Part shown: positions 40,152 through 49,339 of the stretch, piece after piece | Position numbering within the stretch: position 1 is the first letter of the stretch | Layout: each line of letters begins with the position of its first letter | DNA from: Desulfovibrio sp. A2 | Lineage (GTDB): Bacteria; Desulfobacterota; Desulfovibrionia; Desulfovibrionales; Desulfovibrionaceae | NCBI RefSeq assembly: GCF_000226255.1 | Contig: NZ_AGFG01000028.1 | Location: 1 to 64,000, forward strand | Reading direction: 5' to 3' | DNA: 64,000 bases | The notes under the pieces: generated by a model | What the model saw: the letters and a program-made list of their open reading frames with translations, nothing else | Told to the model about the DNA's origin: nothing | The model's database searches: none | Program-made: the position numbers and the translations under genes

Positions 40152-41777
40152 CTATGCGTCGGGGGCGTCCGGCGGGGCGTGCCCCGCGCCCCCCGCCGCC
40201 CGGCCGGGGGAATCCTCCACCCACGGCGACACCCGGTTGCGCCCCTCCTGCTTGGCCCGGTACAGCGCGTGGTCGGCCTTGGCCAGCAGGTCCTCCAGCG
40301 GTCCCGCGCCGTAGCGCTGCCCGCCGGACATGTCGGCCACGCCCACACTGATGGTGGCGGGCACGGCCATGCCCCCCCGGCGCAGGTCGATGCGCTCCAC
40401 GGCCTGGCGGATGCGTTCCGCCAGCACCATGGCGTGGGCGGCGTCGGTATTGGGGGCGATGATGGCGAACTCCTCGCCGCCCATGCGCACCGCGAAGTCG
40501 GACGAGCGCACCGTGGCCGCGATGGCGGCGGCCAGCCTGCGCAGCACTTCGTCGCCGGTGGCGTGCCCGTACACGTCGTTGATATGTTTGAAATGGTCGA
40601 GATCCAGCATCAGGCAGGCGCACGGGTGCCCCGCCCGGCGACAGATGCTGACGATGCGCGCGCCCTCGTCGGCCAGCAGGCGGCGGTTGGCGAGGCCCGT
40701 CAGGGCATCGGTGCCGGAAAGCCGTTCCAGCTCGCCCACGTGCGTGCCGATGCGCTCGGCCATGCGGCAGAAGTTGCGGTACAGGCGCTCCAGTTCCGGC
40801 GTCATGGCGGCAACGTCGAGGCCGGGGCAGGCGCTGCCGTATTCGCCCGCCATGATCCGCTCGGACATGGCGGAAATGCCCTCGATGGGTTCGGTGACGC
40901 GCCGGGCAAGGCGCAGCAGGAAGGGCGTGAGCACGGCGATGGTAGCGCCCGACAGCGCCAGCAGAAGCAGCAGCAGGCGGTGCATGTCGCCCAGCACGTC
41001 GGCCACGGCGCGCTCCTGCACCAGCAGCCATTCACCGTTCTTGAGCGGCAGGCCAACCCCCAGCACGGGAGAACCGTCGCGATTCGGATAGGGGGTGGGG
41101 CCATCGGCCAGGGCGGCGCGATCCGGCAGCGGGATGGGCGACGCGCCTTCCGGGGCCGACAGCGGCACGCCGGTGGCCGCGTCCACCAGAAAGGGCGGGT
41201 CCACGGGGGTGCGCCGCAGGCTGCTGACCATGTCCAGCAGCGCGTCGATGCGCACGGAGCCGAAGACCAGCCCCGCGAAGTCGCCCTGCGGGTCCAGCAC
41301 CGGCGCCGAAAAGATCACGATGGGCTTGCCGGAAGTGCGCCCCACCAGCACGCGCGAAATGAACGGCTGCCCCTGCCGCGCCCGCAGGTAGTATTCGCGG
41401 TCGGACAGGTCCACCCCGCCCTCGGGCATGTCCAGGTCGAGCGTGGTGCGTCCGGTGGCGTCCACGTAGACCAGCGACCGGAAGTCGCCGTGCGCGTCGA
41501 GAAACGCGTGAAAGTCACGCGTCATGGCGGGCAGGTCCACGCGGCGCACCGCATCGGTGCGGGCCACGTGCGCCACGTCGGCCAGGCGGTAGGCCAGCCA
41601 CTGCTCCACGTCGAAACGGTGGTGGCGCAGTTCCGCCTGCATGTCGCGCTGGGCCCTGCTCAGCCCTTCGGTGCGCAGCACGCCGTAGAACACGGCCAAT
41701 GCCAGCCCGAGCGGCAGCAGGATGAGCAGCAGCGAATAGAACCTGAGTTGCGCCTTGATGCTACGGTCGCTCCGCAT
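40152..41777 (-). CDS. Membrane-bound diguanylate cyclase with periplasmic Cache sensor
   Basis: 541 residues from the ATG at 41777. The first membrane helix is near residues 12-34 (FYSLLLILLPLGLALAVFYG). A periplasmic double-Cache region with the YVDATGRTTLDLDMPEGGVD and SDREYYLRARQGQPFISRVL segments follows, then a second helix (LLLLLLALSGATIAVLTPFL), a HAMP-like linker and a GGDEF domain. The active site RMGGEEFAII is intact, and RSSD five residues upstream is a product-inhibition I-site. It makes c-di-GMP in response to an external small-molecule ligand, with feedback control. It is a single gene; the start site has a weak, G-rich ribosome binding region. Confidence 0.92.
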   Translation of the reverse strand: MRSDRSIKAQLRFYSLLLILLPLGLALAVFYGVLRTEGLSRAQRDMQAELRHHRFDVEQWLAYRLADVAHVARTDAVRRVDLPAMTRDFHAFLDAHGDFRSLVYVDATGRTTLDLDMPEGGVDLSDREYYLRARQGQPFISRVLVGRTSGKPIVIFSAPVLDPQGDFAGLVFGSVRIDALLDMVSSLRRTPVDPPFLVDAATGVPLSAPEGASPIPLPDRAALADGPTPYPNRDGSPVLGVGLPLKNGEWLLVQERAVADVLGDMHRLLLLLLALSGATIAVLTPFLLRLARRVTEPIEGISAMSERIMAGEYGSACPGLDVAAMTPELERLYRNFCRMAERIGTHVGELERLSGTDALTGLANRRLLADEGARIVSICRRAGHPCACLMLDLDHFKHINDVYGHATGDEVLRRLAAAIAATVRSSDFAVRMGGEEFAIIAPNTDAAHAMVLAERIRQAVERIDLRRGGMAVPATISVGVADMSGGQRYGAGPLEDLLAKADHALYRAKQEGRNRVSPWVEDSPGRAAGGAGHAPPDAPDA

Positions 41778-41977
41778 GGCGTCGTCCCCCCCCCGAAAGC
41801 TTGTCCCCGCGCGTCCCTCGCCTGTGCGGCATGCCCCCCGGCGCGCCACACAGTGGAAACTCGGCCAATGTAAACGGCACGATACCGACGCGCAAGCGGA
41901 CATGTGCGGCGGAGCCGGACCGGAAGCCGTCACAGTGCGGGTCGACGCATGCCCTCCGATGCAACGGCCCAACGCGA

Positions 41978-42003
41978 ACGGGGCGTCCATAAGGACGCCC
42001 CGT
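41978..42003 (-). terminator. Terminator hairpin after feoB
   Basis: ACGGGGCGTCC / GGACGCCCCGT, an 11-base-pair stem with a four-base loop, about 50 bases past the feoB stop. There is no strong T run on the minus strand. Confidence 0.6.
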
Positions 42004-42050
42004 GTGGTTGCGAAGGAAACGCGGGCGCGGGCCCGCCAGGCCGCGCCCGG

Positions 42051-44354
42051 CTAGCCGCCGGACAGCATGGAGGTGCCGATCTGGTACACCGCCACCGCAA
42101 GGCCGAAGGCCAGAATGGTGCTGAACACGGTGCTGAAGATGGCCCAGCCCCACGAACCCGATTCCTGCTTGATGGCCACCACGGTGACGAAGCAGGGGGC
42201 GTACAGCAGCACGAAGACCATCAGCGCGGCGGCCGCGGCCGGGGTCCAGTGCGGGTCGGCCTTGATCTGCTCGGCCAGCGGCGCGGCGTCTTCCGCGTCC
42301 ACCTCGCCCAGCGAGTAGGCCGTGCCGAGGGTGGAGACGATGACTTCCTTGGCCGCGAAGCCGCCCACCAGGGCGATGTTGGTGCGCCAGTCGAACCCGG
42401 CCACCTTGGTCACCGACTCGAGGGCGACGCCCACGCGACCGGCGATGGAGTATTCCAGACCGGCGGCGGCTTCGGCCGCGTCGATGGCGGCAAGCTGCGC
42501 GTCGAACGGGTTTTCTTCCTCGTCGGCGGCTTCCTCACCGGCGGGTTCCCCGGCCGGGGCATCTGCTGCGCCAGCGGGGGCTTCGGCAACTGCCTCGCCA
42601 GAGGCATCGGAACCGGCTTCCTGCCTGGCCGTGGCTTCCACCGCTTCCTTCTGGGCGGTAATGGCCGCGCGCTGTTCCTCGAACGCTGCCGTCTTGTCTT
42701 CCGGCAACTGCGGGAAGGTCATGGCCGCCCACAGCAGGATGGAGATGGCCAGAATGACGGTGCCGGCCTTCTTGATGTACTGCCAGGTGCGCTCCCAGGT
42801 GTGGATGAGAATACCGCGCAGGGTGGGCAGGCGGTACGGGGGCAGTTCCATGACGAAGGGGGTGGATTCGCCCTTGATCACCGTGGAGCGCAGCAGACGC
42901 GCCACGATGAGCGCCATGCCCCAGCCCAGCAGGGTAAGGGCGAACATGGCCTGGGCCTGCTGCTCGGCGAAGAACACGCCCACGAACAGGATGAACACCG
43001 GCAGCTTGGCGCCGCAGGTCATGAACGGCGCGGTGAGGATGGTGGCCAGCCGCTCGCGCGGGCTGCGCAGGGTGCGCGCGGCCATGACGCCGGGCACGGC
43101 GCAGCCGCCCGCGATGCCGCCGGACACGATGTAGGGCATCACCGAGCAGCCGTGCAGGCCGAACATGCGGAACACCCTGTCCAGCATGTAGGCCACGCGG
43201 GCCATGTAGCCGGAGTCTTCCAGGAAGGCGATCATCATGAACATCAGCATGATCAGCGGCACGAAGCCCATGACCCCGCCCACGCCGTCGATGATGCCGG
43301 ACACCACCAGCGACTTCAGCAGACCGTCGGGCAGCGCGGCGGACGCCGTCTCGTTCAGCCAGCCGAAGAACGCCTCCACCCAGCCCATGGGGTATTCGCC
43401 GATGGCGAAGGTGACCTCGTAGATGCCGTACAGGATCGCCAGCATGATCACCGGGCCGAGCACGCGGTTGGTGAGCACGCGGTCCATGCGGTCGGAGGCC
43501 GCGAGGCGCTGTGAAAGTTCGTCGTGGCGGATCAGCACGCCCTGGCGCAGCACGCCGGAAATGTACCCGTACCGGTAGTCGGCGATGACGGCTTCGGGGT
43601 AGCTGTTCAGGGTCGCGTCGAGGTGGCGGGCCACTTCGGCGGCCATGGCTTCCAGCTCGGCCGAAAGGGGGCCTGCGGCGCGGCCAAGGGTACGCATGTC
43701 CTCGTCGCTTTCAAGGTACTTCAGGGCCACCCAGCGGGCCGGGTACTTGTCGGTGAGGAAGCGCGCGGCCTCGATGCGTTCCACCATGCGGGCGATGACG
43801 GGATCGAGGTCGGGACCGTAGGAGATTTCCAGCGGCTTCCAGGGGGTGCCGCGCCGGGCGTCGCCATGGGCGATGGCGGCGGACATCAGGTCCTTCAGCC
43901 CTTCGCCGGTGCGGGCCACGGTTTCCACCACGGGCAGGCCCAGCAGCTGCGACAGGCGCGCGGCGTCGATGCGCAGGCCCTGCTTGCGGGCCTCGTCGAT
44001 CATGTTCAGGCCGAGGGCCACGGGAATGCCCAATTCCATCAACTGTACGGCCAGGTACAGGTTGCGCTCCAGCGCGCCCGCGTTGAGCACGTCGATGACC
44101 ACGTCGGGCCGGTCTTCCACCAGCACGCGGCGGGCCACCACTTCTTCCTGGGTGTAGGCGGTGAGCGAATAGGTGCCGGGCAGGTCCACCACGCGCACCT
44201 CGCGCCCGTCCACGCGGGCGATGCCTTCCTTCTTTTCCACCGTGATGCCGGGGTAGTTGCCCACGTGCTGGCGCGAGCCGGTGTACTCGTTGAACGCGGT
44301 GGTCTTGCCGGAGTTGGGGTTGCCCGCAAGGGCGACGATGACGTTGGCGGACAT
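42051..44354 (-). CDS. feoB: Ferrous iron transporter FeoB
   Basis: 767 residues from the ATG at 44354 (AGGAG upstream). The N-terminal G domain has G1 GNPNSGKT (11-18), VEKKEGIA, G3 DLPGTYSLTAYT and G4 LNMIDEA, followed by the helical regulatory domain and a C-terminal membrane domain with paired Gate motifs (SGGIAGGCAVPGVMAART and MTCGAKLPVFILF). Between two late membrane segments is an unusual Ala/Glu/Gln-rich insert of about 80 residues (EEQRAAITAQKEAVEATARQ through ADEEENPFDAQLAAI). It imports Fe2+ across the inner membrane. feoA lies two bases upstream. Confidence 0.96.
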   Translation of the reverse strand: MSANVIVALAGNPNSGKTTAFNEYTGSRQHVGNYPGITVEKKEGIARVDGREVRVVDLPGTYSLTAYTQEEVVARRVLVEDRPDVVIDVLNAGALERNLYLAVQLMELGIPVALGLNMIDEARKQGLRIDAARLSQLLGLPVVETVARTGEGLKDLMSAAIAHGDARRGTPWKPLEISYGPDLDPVIARMVERIEAARFLTDKYPARWVALKYLESDEDMRTLGRAAGPLSAELEAMAAEVARHLDATLNSYPEAVIADYRYGYISGVLRQGVLIRHDELSQRLAASDRMDRVLTNRVLGPVIMLAILYGIYEVTFAIGEYPMGWVEAFFGWLNETASAALPDGLLKSLVVSGIIDGVGGVMGFVPLIMLMFMMIAFLEDSGYMARVAYMLDRVFRMFGLHGCSVMPYIVSGGIAGGCAVPGVMAARTLRSPRERLATILTAPFMTCGAKLPVFILFVGVFFAEQQAQAMFALTLLGWGMALIVARLLRSTVIKGESTPFVMELPPYRLPTLRGILIHTWERTWQYIKKAGTVILAISILLWAAMTFPQLPEDKTAAFEEQRAAITAQKEAVEATARQEAGSDASGEAVAEAPAGAADAPAGEPAGEEAADEEENPFDAQLAAIDAAEAAAGLEYSIAGRVGVALESVTKVAGFDWRTNIALVGGFAAKEVIVSTLGTAYSLGEVDAEDAAPLAEQIKADPHWTPAAAAALMVFVLLYAPCFVTVVAIKQESGSWGWAIFSTVFSTILAFGLAVAVYQIGTSMLSGG

Positions 44355-44356
44355 GC

Positions 44357-44614
44357 TTACTCCTGCGGACGGGGCTGGGCGTCGGTCTCGACGGCGATGA
44401 AATCGGCCTCGTTGTTGCGCAGCGAAAGGGTGAACCCCTTCAGGCGCAAGGCCACCGGATCCCTCAGGGGCGCGCGCCCCACGACTTCCACTTCCGCGCC
44501 GGGGATCAGCCCCATGTCGCGGATGCGCCGCCCGAGTTCGCCGTGCGCGTCCACCTTGGCGATGCGCGCCCGCTGGCCCACGGCCAGTTGCCGCAGGGGA
44601 ATGGTTTTGCCCAT
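44357..44614 (-). CDS. feoA: FeoA protein, partner of FeoB
   Basis: 85 residues, an SH3-like FeoA domain: PLRQLAVGQRARIAKVDAHG, GRRIRDMGLIPGAEVEVV and a final strand ending DFIAVE. It binds FeoB and supports Fe2+ transport. GAGGAGG lies ten bases upstream of the ATG. The feoB start follows with a two-base gap. A Fur-like box at 44665-44679 lies upstream. Confidence 0.95.
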   Translation of the reverse strand: MGKTIPLRQLAVGQRARIAKVDAHGELGRRIRDMGLIPGAEVEVVGRAPLRDPVALRLKGFTLSLRNNEADFIAVETDAQPRPQE

Positions 44615-44664
44615 CTTCGTGTGTCCTCCTCAAGCTGCGCGAGGGCTGGCTGCTCTCGCGAAAT

Positions 44665-44679
44665 TGAAAATCTTTCTCA
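44665..44679 (-). promoter_or_regulatory. Fur-box-like site upstream of feoAB
   Basis: tgaaaatctttctca, 12 of 14 positions matching the Desulfovibrio-type Fur pattern tgaaaat-n-attttca. It lies about 50 bases before feoA, in the only A+T-rich patch of the intergenic region. Iron-replete Fur would repress feoAB. Confidence 0.65.
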
Positions 44680-44691
44680 TCAGCTGGCGTT

Positions 44692-44720
44692 AAAAAAAAG
44701 GCGCGGCCCTCGGGCCGGCC
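44692..44720 (-). terminator. Intrinsic terminator of the feoA2 / Cys-rich gene unit
   Basis: On the minus strand a GGC.CGGCCC / GGGCCG.GCC stem (one bulged base) is followed by eight T residues, just past the small Cys-rich gene. It separates this unit from the feoAB promoter. Confidence 0.8.
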
Positions 44721-44739
44721 ATTTCCAGCACTGTCAGCG

Positions 44740-44931
44740 CTACTTGCCGCAGCCGCATGATGCGCCCGGCTTGGAGGCGATGTGCCCCCCGCCGCCGCAG
44801 CAACCCGAGCCGCCGGAACCGCCAGAGCAGCCGCATCCGCAACCGCCCGACTTTCGGAACAGGTAGCGTCGCGCGACATACCCCGCCGCCGCCACCACGA
44901 TGGCGACAACCACAAGGGTGTCCCAGGTCAT
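44740..44931 (-). CDS. FeoB-associated Cys-rich small membrane protein
   Basis: 63 residues from the ATG at 44931; an ATG two codons earlier is too close to the AAGGAGA ribosome site. A single hydrophobic helix (TLVVVAIVVAAAGYVARRYLF) is followed by a Gly/Ser/Cys-rich tail (CGCGCSGG, GCCGGGG, SCGCGK), ten Cys counted to the end. Such proteins occur next to feo genes (FeoB-associated Cys-rich family). It probably helps FeoB at the membrane, possibly by binding Fe2+ or a cluster. It lies between two FeoA genes. Confidence 0.8.
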   Translation of the reverse strand: MTWDTLVVVAIVVAAAGYVARRYLFRKSGGCGCGCSGGSGGSGCCGGGGHIASKPGASCGCGK

Positions 44932-44958
44932 CAGCATTCTCCTTGCGTCAGCGCGCCG

Positions 44959-45225
44959 CTATCGACGCGGCGCATCATGTGCGGAGTCCAGCGGCGCGGA
45001 GGCCACCGGCTCGCAGTAGACGTCGCAGGCAAGCGTGTCACCAAGCACCAGCGAGGCGTCACGCACCCGTATGCAACACGAACCCGACTGCGAGCAGACC
45101 TCAAGCTCCGTGCCGGGCGTTATGCCCAGCGCGCACAGCCTGCCCCGCTCGCCCTGCTTGTCGCACAGGCGACGCACCCGGACCCGGCACCCGGCGGGAA
45201 CATCGCTCAACTTGCAACAGGGCAT
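44959..45225 (-). CDS. Second FeoA-domain protein, Cys-rich
   Basis: 88 residues from the ATG at 45225 (AAGGAG upstream). The FeoA/SH3-like fold is visible in KLSDVPAGCRVRVRRLCDKQ, RGRLCALGITPGTELEVC and the final strand LACDVYCEP. Nine or so cysteines, including MPCCK and SGSCCIRV, set it apart from the feoA at 44357 and suggest metal or redox sensitivity. It precedes the Cys-rich membrane gene on the same strand and is preceded by a Fur-like box at 45358-45372. Likely an accessory of ferrous iron uptake. Confidence 0.85.
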   Translation of the reverse strand: MPCCKLSDVPAGCRVRVRRLCDKQGERGRLCALGITPGTELEVCSQSGSCCIRVRDASLVLGDTLACDVYCEPVASAPLDSAHDAPRR

Positions 45226-45357
45226 ATGGAACTCCTTGGTTCGGTCAGCGGCCGTCGCCGCACCGTTGCCGCCCTGCCCCTGCGCCGCGCATGCGCTGTC
45301 GCGGGGAACGGGACGACCGCCGGACGTGCACGCCCGACGCCCCATATCTGCACCTCC

Positions 45358-45372
45358 TGAAAATGATTGTCA
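45358..45372 (-). promoter_or_regulatory. Fur-box-like site upstream of the second FeoA gene
   Basis: tgaaaatgattgtca matches tgaaaat-n-attttca at 13 of 14 defined positions. It lies 132 bases before the second feoA start and about 250 bases before the divergent M20 gene. The rest of this 395-base gap contains only a small GCCGCC/GGCGGC dyad near 45390-45416. Confidence 0.75.
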
Positions 45373-45620
45373 AGTTCCTTCTCGACAAAGCCGCCTTCTT
45401 CTGGGCAGCAGGCGGCTACTCGTGCACGGCCGCAGGCATTCCGCCCGCCCTGCCGTCAGAGCACGGCCTTGCCGCGCCCCCGCCATCAACCTTCCCCCGC
45501 CCCGGCGAACTGGACGCGCCTCGCCCGCTGCGGTAGCCTTGCGGACGGACCGGCCAGACCCGCGCAACATACGGAAAGCCCGCACCGGCCCCACATCGCA
45601 TCCACGGAGCCTTCACCGAA

Positions 45621-46940
45621 ATGCCGCATCGCACCGCCGACCGCGCCGCCGAAAACCATACCGTCATCGGGGGCGAGACCACAGCCGCAACTCCCAACGC
45701 CTCCTTCACCACGTTCGCCGAACAGGCCCGCGCCTGCCTGCCCCCCGGACTTGCCCTCGCCACTGCGGAAGACATCGCCGACATGGTGGCGCTGACCGCC
45801 CGGCTCATGGCCATCCGCTCCACCGCCTCGCGCCCGGCCGAGGTGGGCCGCTGCGCGGACGTCATCGCCGCCTGGCTGGCCGACAACGAAATTCCCTGCA
45901 CCCGCATGGAGCACGAAGGCGTGCCCTCGCTGCTGGCGGGCAACCCCGCCCATGCCGCGCCGCTGGCCTTGCTGGTGCATTTCGACGTGGTGGACGGCGC
46001 GGACGAGATGTTCACGCCGCGCATCGACACGGCCACCGGCGTGCTGCACGGGCGCGGCGCCATCGACGACAAGTACGCCGTGGCCATGGCCCTGGTGTTG
46101 TGCCGCCGCTGCTTGCGCGAGCTTGCCGCGCGCGGCCGTGGGGCGGAGTCCCTGCCCCTGGTGCTGGTGATCACCGGCGACGAGGAAACCGGCGGGCGCA
46201 ACGGCGCGTTCCGCGCCCTGCCTCACATCCGCGCCGACTTCTGCGTGGCGCTGGACGGCGGCGCGCCCGGCTCCGTCATTACAAGGGAAAAGGGCGTCAT
46301 CGACCTTGTGCTCACCGCGCGGGGCAAGAGCGCCCACGGCGCGCGGCCGTGGCTGGGCGAAAACGCCGTGGACGCGCTGGTGCGCGATTACGAGGCGCTG
46401 AAGCCGCTCTTTCCCGCCCAGTACCCCGGCCTGCACTCGGGATGCCCACCCGAAGGGGCTGCCATCCCTGCGGCCGACCACTGGCACCGCACCATGAACC
46501 TGGGCCTGCTGCACGCGGGCACGGCGGTGAACCAGGTGCCCGGCGAGGCCGTGGCCCATCTGGACGTGCGCTACACCGAACACGACGACCCGCAGCGGCT
46601 GGTGGCCGACATGCGCGCCGCCGTGCAAGGGGAACTGGCCGTCACCCGCATGGAGCCGCTGTTCGTCACCGACGACACGCCGTGGTTGGGCAGGCTGCTG
46701 CATTGCGCCCCCGGCGCGGCCCCCGGCTGCGCCCACGGGGCCAGCGACGCCCGCTTCCTGACCGACCTTTCCATGGCCGGGGTAGTCTGGGGCGCGGAGG
46801 GCGAAACCAGCCAGCATACCGACCGGGAGCACCTGCTGATCCCCAGCCTGGTGCCGGTGTACGAGGCCTTGCTGGCCCTGGCGCGCGAGGCGGCCGAAAC
46901 GACCGAACCGCAAGGACAGCCGCACCGGGCCGGGGCATAG
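45621..46940 (+). CDS. M20-family metallopeptidase / deacylase
   Basis: 439 residues. Metal ligands are in [27 protein letters not shown] and [13 protein letters not shown] (the EE pair), with the lid-domain [12 protein letters not shown] and the C-terminal His segment [13 protein letters not shown]. The arrangement resembles PepV/ArgE/DapE-type dipeptidases rather than the HipO type at 38204. It is followed after 58 bases by an oligopeptide-type ABC ATPase gene, so peptide handling is the most likely role. GGAG lies 12 bases before the ATG. Confidence 0.88.
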   Translation: MPHRTADRAAENHTVIGGETTAATPNASFTTFAEQARACLPPGLALATAEDIADMVALTARLMAIRSTASRPAEVGRCADVIAAWLADNEIPCTRMEHEGVPSLLAGNPAHAAPLALLVHFDVVDGADEMFTPRIDTATGVLHGRGAIDDKYAVAMALVLCRRCLRELAARGRGAESLPLVLVITGDEETGGRNGAFRALPHIRADFCVALDGGAPGSVITREKGVIDLVLTARGKSAHGARPWLGENAVDALVRDYEALKPLFPAQYPGLHSGCPPEGAAIPAADHWHRTMNLGLLHAGTAVNQVPGEAVAHLDVRYTEHDDPQRLVADMRAAVQGELAVTRMEPLFVTDDTPWLGRLLHCAPGAAPGCAHGASDARFLTDLSMAGVVWGAEGETSQHTDREHLLIPSLVPVYEALLALAREAAETTEPQGQPHRAGA

Positions 46941-46998
46941 CCGCCGCCCGCCCCTACCGTTGCTGGCAACATCCGCAGGAAACAGCTACAGGCCAGAC

Positions 46999-48162
46999 AT
47001 GACCAACGCCAACACCTCCATGACCGACGCAATGCCCGGCCAGGCTCCCTCGCCCGCGCCTCGCGCACAGGCACCCGCCGGGGTTCAGCACCTGTCCGGC
47101 CCGACGCCCCGCCCCCTGCTGGACGTGCGCGAACTGACCGTGGAGTTTCCCGGCCGCCCCGGCGCGGGCGGCGCGGGCGGCGCGGGCGATGCGGCAGACG
47201 CCGCCCCCCTGCAGGCCGTGGCGGGCGTCTCCTTCGCCATAGAGCCGGGGCGCACCCTATGCCTGGTGGGTGAATCGGGCTGCGGCAAGAGCATGACGGC
47301 GCTGGCCCTGCTGCGCCTGGTGCCGGAGCCGGGGCGCATCGCTTCCGGCTCGGTGCGGCTGGAAGGGCGGGAGTTGCTGACCCTGCCGGAACAGGACATG
47401 CGCGGGGTGCGCGGGCGCAGCATCTCCATGATCTTCCAGGAGCCCATGACCTCGCTGAACCCGGTGTTCCGGGTGGGCGAGCAGATCGCCGAGGGGCTGC
47501 GGCTGCACCTGGGCCTTTCGCGCGGCGAGGCCGCCGCCCGCGCCGTGGACCTGCTGCGCCAGGTGGGCATTCCCTCGCCGGAACTGCGCGCCCGCGACTT
47601 TCCGCACCAGATGAGCGGGGGCATGCGCCAGCGGGTGATGATCGCCATGGCCCTGGCCTGCGACCCGCGCCTGCTCATCGCCGACGAGCCCACCACCGCG
47701 CTGGACGTGACCATCCAGCGCCAGATACTGCGCCTGATGCGCGAACTGGCGGCCCGCCGGGGGGCGTCCGTGCTGCTGATCACCCACGATCTTGGCGTGG
47801 TGGCGGAAACCGCCGACCACGTGGCCGTGATGTACGCAGGGCGGATAATGGAATACGCGCCGGTGGGCGAGTTCTTCGCCCGGCCGCTGCACCCGTATGC
47901 CATCGGGCTGATGCATTCGGTGCCGCAGGCGGTTTCCGGCCCGCGCGCCAACCGTCTTTCGGCCATTCCGGGTACGGTGCCGCCGCTGTGGGCCCTGCCC
48001 ACGGGCTGCACCTTTCGCGACCGCTGTCCGCACGCCTTCGCGCGGTGCGCGGAAGAAGAACCGCCCCTGCTCGCCCCCGACCGCGAGGTGGGGGAGCCCC
48101 CCAATGCCGCCCCCCATGCACGCGGCGTGCGCTGCTGGCTGCACGCACAGGACGCGCAATAG
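46999..48162 (+). CDS. Oligopeptide/dipeptide ABC transporter ATP-binding protein (OppD/DppD type)
   Basis: 387 residues if the ATG at 46999 is used; the first 40 residues are Pro/Ala-rich and the start is uncertain. Walker A is [16 protein letters not shown], the Q-loop is [14 protein letters not shown], the signature is [15 protein letters not shown], and Walker B is [13 protein letters not shown]. The C-terminal OppD/DppD extension has the [16 protein letters not shown] motif. A Gly/Ala repeat ([11 protein letters not shown]) interrupts the first strand pair. No permease, binding protein or second ATPase gene is nearby, so its partners are encoded elsewhere. The upstream peptidase suggests peptide uptake. 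Confidence 0.88.
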   Translation: MTNANTSMTDAMPGQAPSPAPRAQAPAGVQHLSGPTPRPLLDVRELTVEFPGRPGAGGAGGAGDAADAAPLQAVAGVSFAIEPGRTLCLVGESGCGKSMTALALLRLVPEPGRIASGSVRLEGRELLTLPEQDMRGVRGRSISMIFQEPMTSLNPVFRVGEQIAEGLRLHLGLSRGEAAARAVDLLRQVGIPSPELRARDFPHQMSGGMRQRVMIAMALACDPRLLIADEPTTALDVTIQRQILRLMRELAARRGASVLLITHDLGVVAETADHVAVMYAGRIMEYAPVGEFFARPLHPYAIGLMHSVPQAVSGPRANRLSAIPGTVPPLWALPTGCTFRDRCPHAFARCAEEEPPLLAPDREVGEPPNAAPHARGVRCWLHAQDAQ

Positions 48163-48359
48163 CCGGACGGCCCGCAGTGCCGCCCGCATAGGGCTGGAAC
48201 GCGCGCTGCACGCACCCCGCGCCGCATGCGCCGTCACAGCAGCGCACAGGCGCGCCGCTCCATTTCCCGCAGCGTTGCGGTGGCGCGTGCATGCATGCCA
48301 TGGCGCGCGCCACCGCCCTACGTTATAATGGGGAATAACCCTACTGCGCCGAAAGCAGG

Positions 48360-48388
48360 TTTACAATTCCAACCGGGGCACATATAAG
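48360..48388 (+). promoter_or_regulatory. Candidate sigma-70 promoter of the LuxR response regulator
   Basis: TTTACA and TATAAG are separated by exactly 17 bases, about 50 bases before the ATG. A second TATAAT occurs at 48324-48329 but lacks a clear -35. The 276-base gap upstream holds no gene. Confidence 0.6.
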
Positions 48389-48438
48389 GTATCGTGTTAT
48401 TTTCAGACCAGCGCACATCATAGTCAAAGGCTGCCAAC

Positions 48439-49089
48439 ATGTCGAAAACCGTTGTGCTCGTTGAAGACCTCGATATCGTCCGTGAAGGGCTGAAGGCCCT
48501 GCTCGGGGCCTATCCCGCGTTCACCATCGTGGGTGAAGCCCCGGACGGCATCCAGGCCCTGAAAATCGTCGAAAAGCACACGCCGGACATCGTGTTGATG
48601 GATCTGACGCTGCCGCTCATGGACGGCACGGAAGCCATTCGCGAAATCAAGCGGCGCTGCGAGCACACCAAGGTGCTGGCGCTGACCGCCCACAAGAAGG
48701 ACAGCCTGATCTACCGCACCCTCAGCGCGGGCGCCGACGGCTACGTGCTGAAGAACGTCTCCAGCGACATCCTGGTGCAGGCCATGGAGACGGTGCTTTC
48801 CGGCCGCCGCTACATCAGCCCGGAAATCTCCGAGCTGCTCATAGAGGATTTTCTGCGGCACGGACGCCGCGAAAGCGGGTCGCTGCTCGACCTGTTGAGC
48901 GACCGCGAAAAGCAGGTGCTGAAGCTGGTGGCCGAGGGCCACGGCAACAAGATGATCGCGGACAAGCTGTGCATCAGCCACAAGACCGTGGAAAAGCACA
49001 AGGCCAACCTGAAGCGCAAGCTGGGCGCGGACAGCACGGCCGAACTGGTCAGCTTCGCCATCGAGCACGGGCTGACCGTCACGCCGTAG
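48439..49089 (+). CDS. NarL/FixJ-type response regulator
   Basis: 216 residues. A receiver domain (1-120) has the acidic pair Glu9-Asp10 (VLVEDLD), phosphoacceptor Asp55 (IVLMDLTLP) and Lys105-type lysine in GYVLKNVSS. A C-terminal LuxR helix-turn-helix (about 150-216) shows LSDREKQVLKLVAEGHGNKMI and SHKTVEKHKANLKRKLG. It is an orphan: no histidine kinase is adjacent, though a soluble PAS kinase without a regulator lies at 15038. A perfect palindromic terminator follows. Targets are unknown. Confidence 0.92.
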   Translation: MSKTVVLVEDLDIVREGLKALLGAYPAFTIVGEAPDGIQALKIVEKHTPDIVLMDLTLPLMDGTEAIREIKRRCEHTKVLALTAHKKDSLIYRTLSAGADGYVLKNVSSDILVQAMETVLSGRRYISPEISELLIEDFLRHGRRESGSLLDLLSDREKQVLKLVAEGHGNKMIADKLCISHKTVEKHKANLKRKLGADSTAELVSFAIEHGLTVTP

Positions 49090-49165
49090 CCGGGCACGGT
49101 GCGGCGATGCAACGCGGCCCGCATGCCGGGCTCCATCGCGCCCTGCATCACGAAACGACACTGAC

Positions 49166-49199
49166 GACGGGCCGGACTCCCATGGGAGTCCGGCCCGTC
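49166..49199. terminator. Perfect-palindrome terminator
   Basis: GACGGGCCGGACTCCC / GGGAGTCCGGCCCGTC, arms of 16 bases around a central dyad (AT), between the response regulator and the convergent Hpt gene. No T tract. Confidence 0.65.
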
Positions 49200-49339
49200 G
49201 ATGCGTTCGCGCCCCAAGCCCGCCGGAACCGCCGGGTTCACCAGGGCATCCGGAAAGGCATCGGAAAAGGGTAAGGAGAAAATCGCCGAACCCTGGCGGC
49301 GCTGACCGCTTGCGGCGGCGCCGCCGAAGAGCGCGACGC

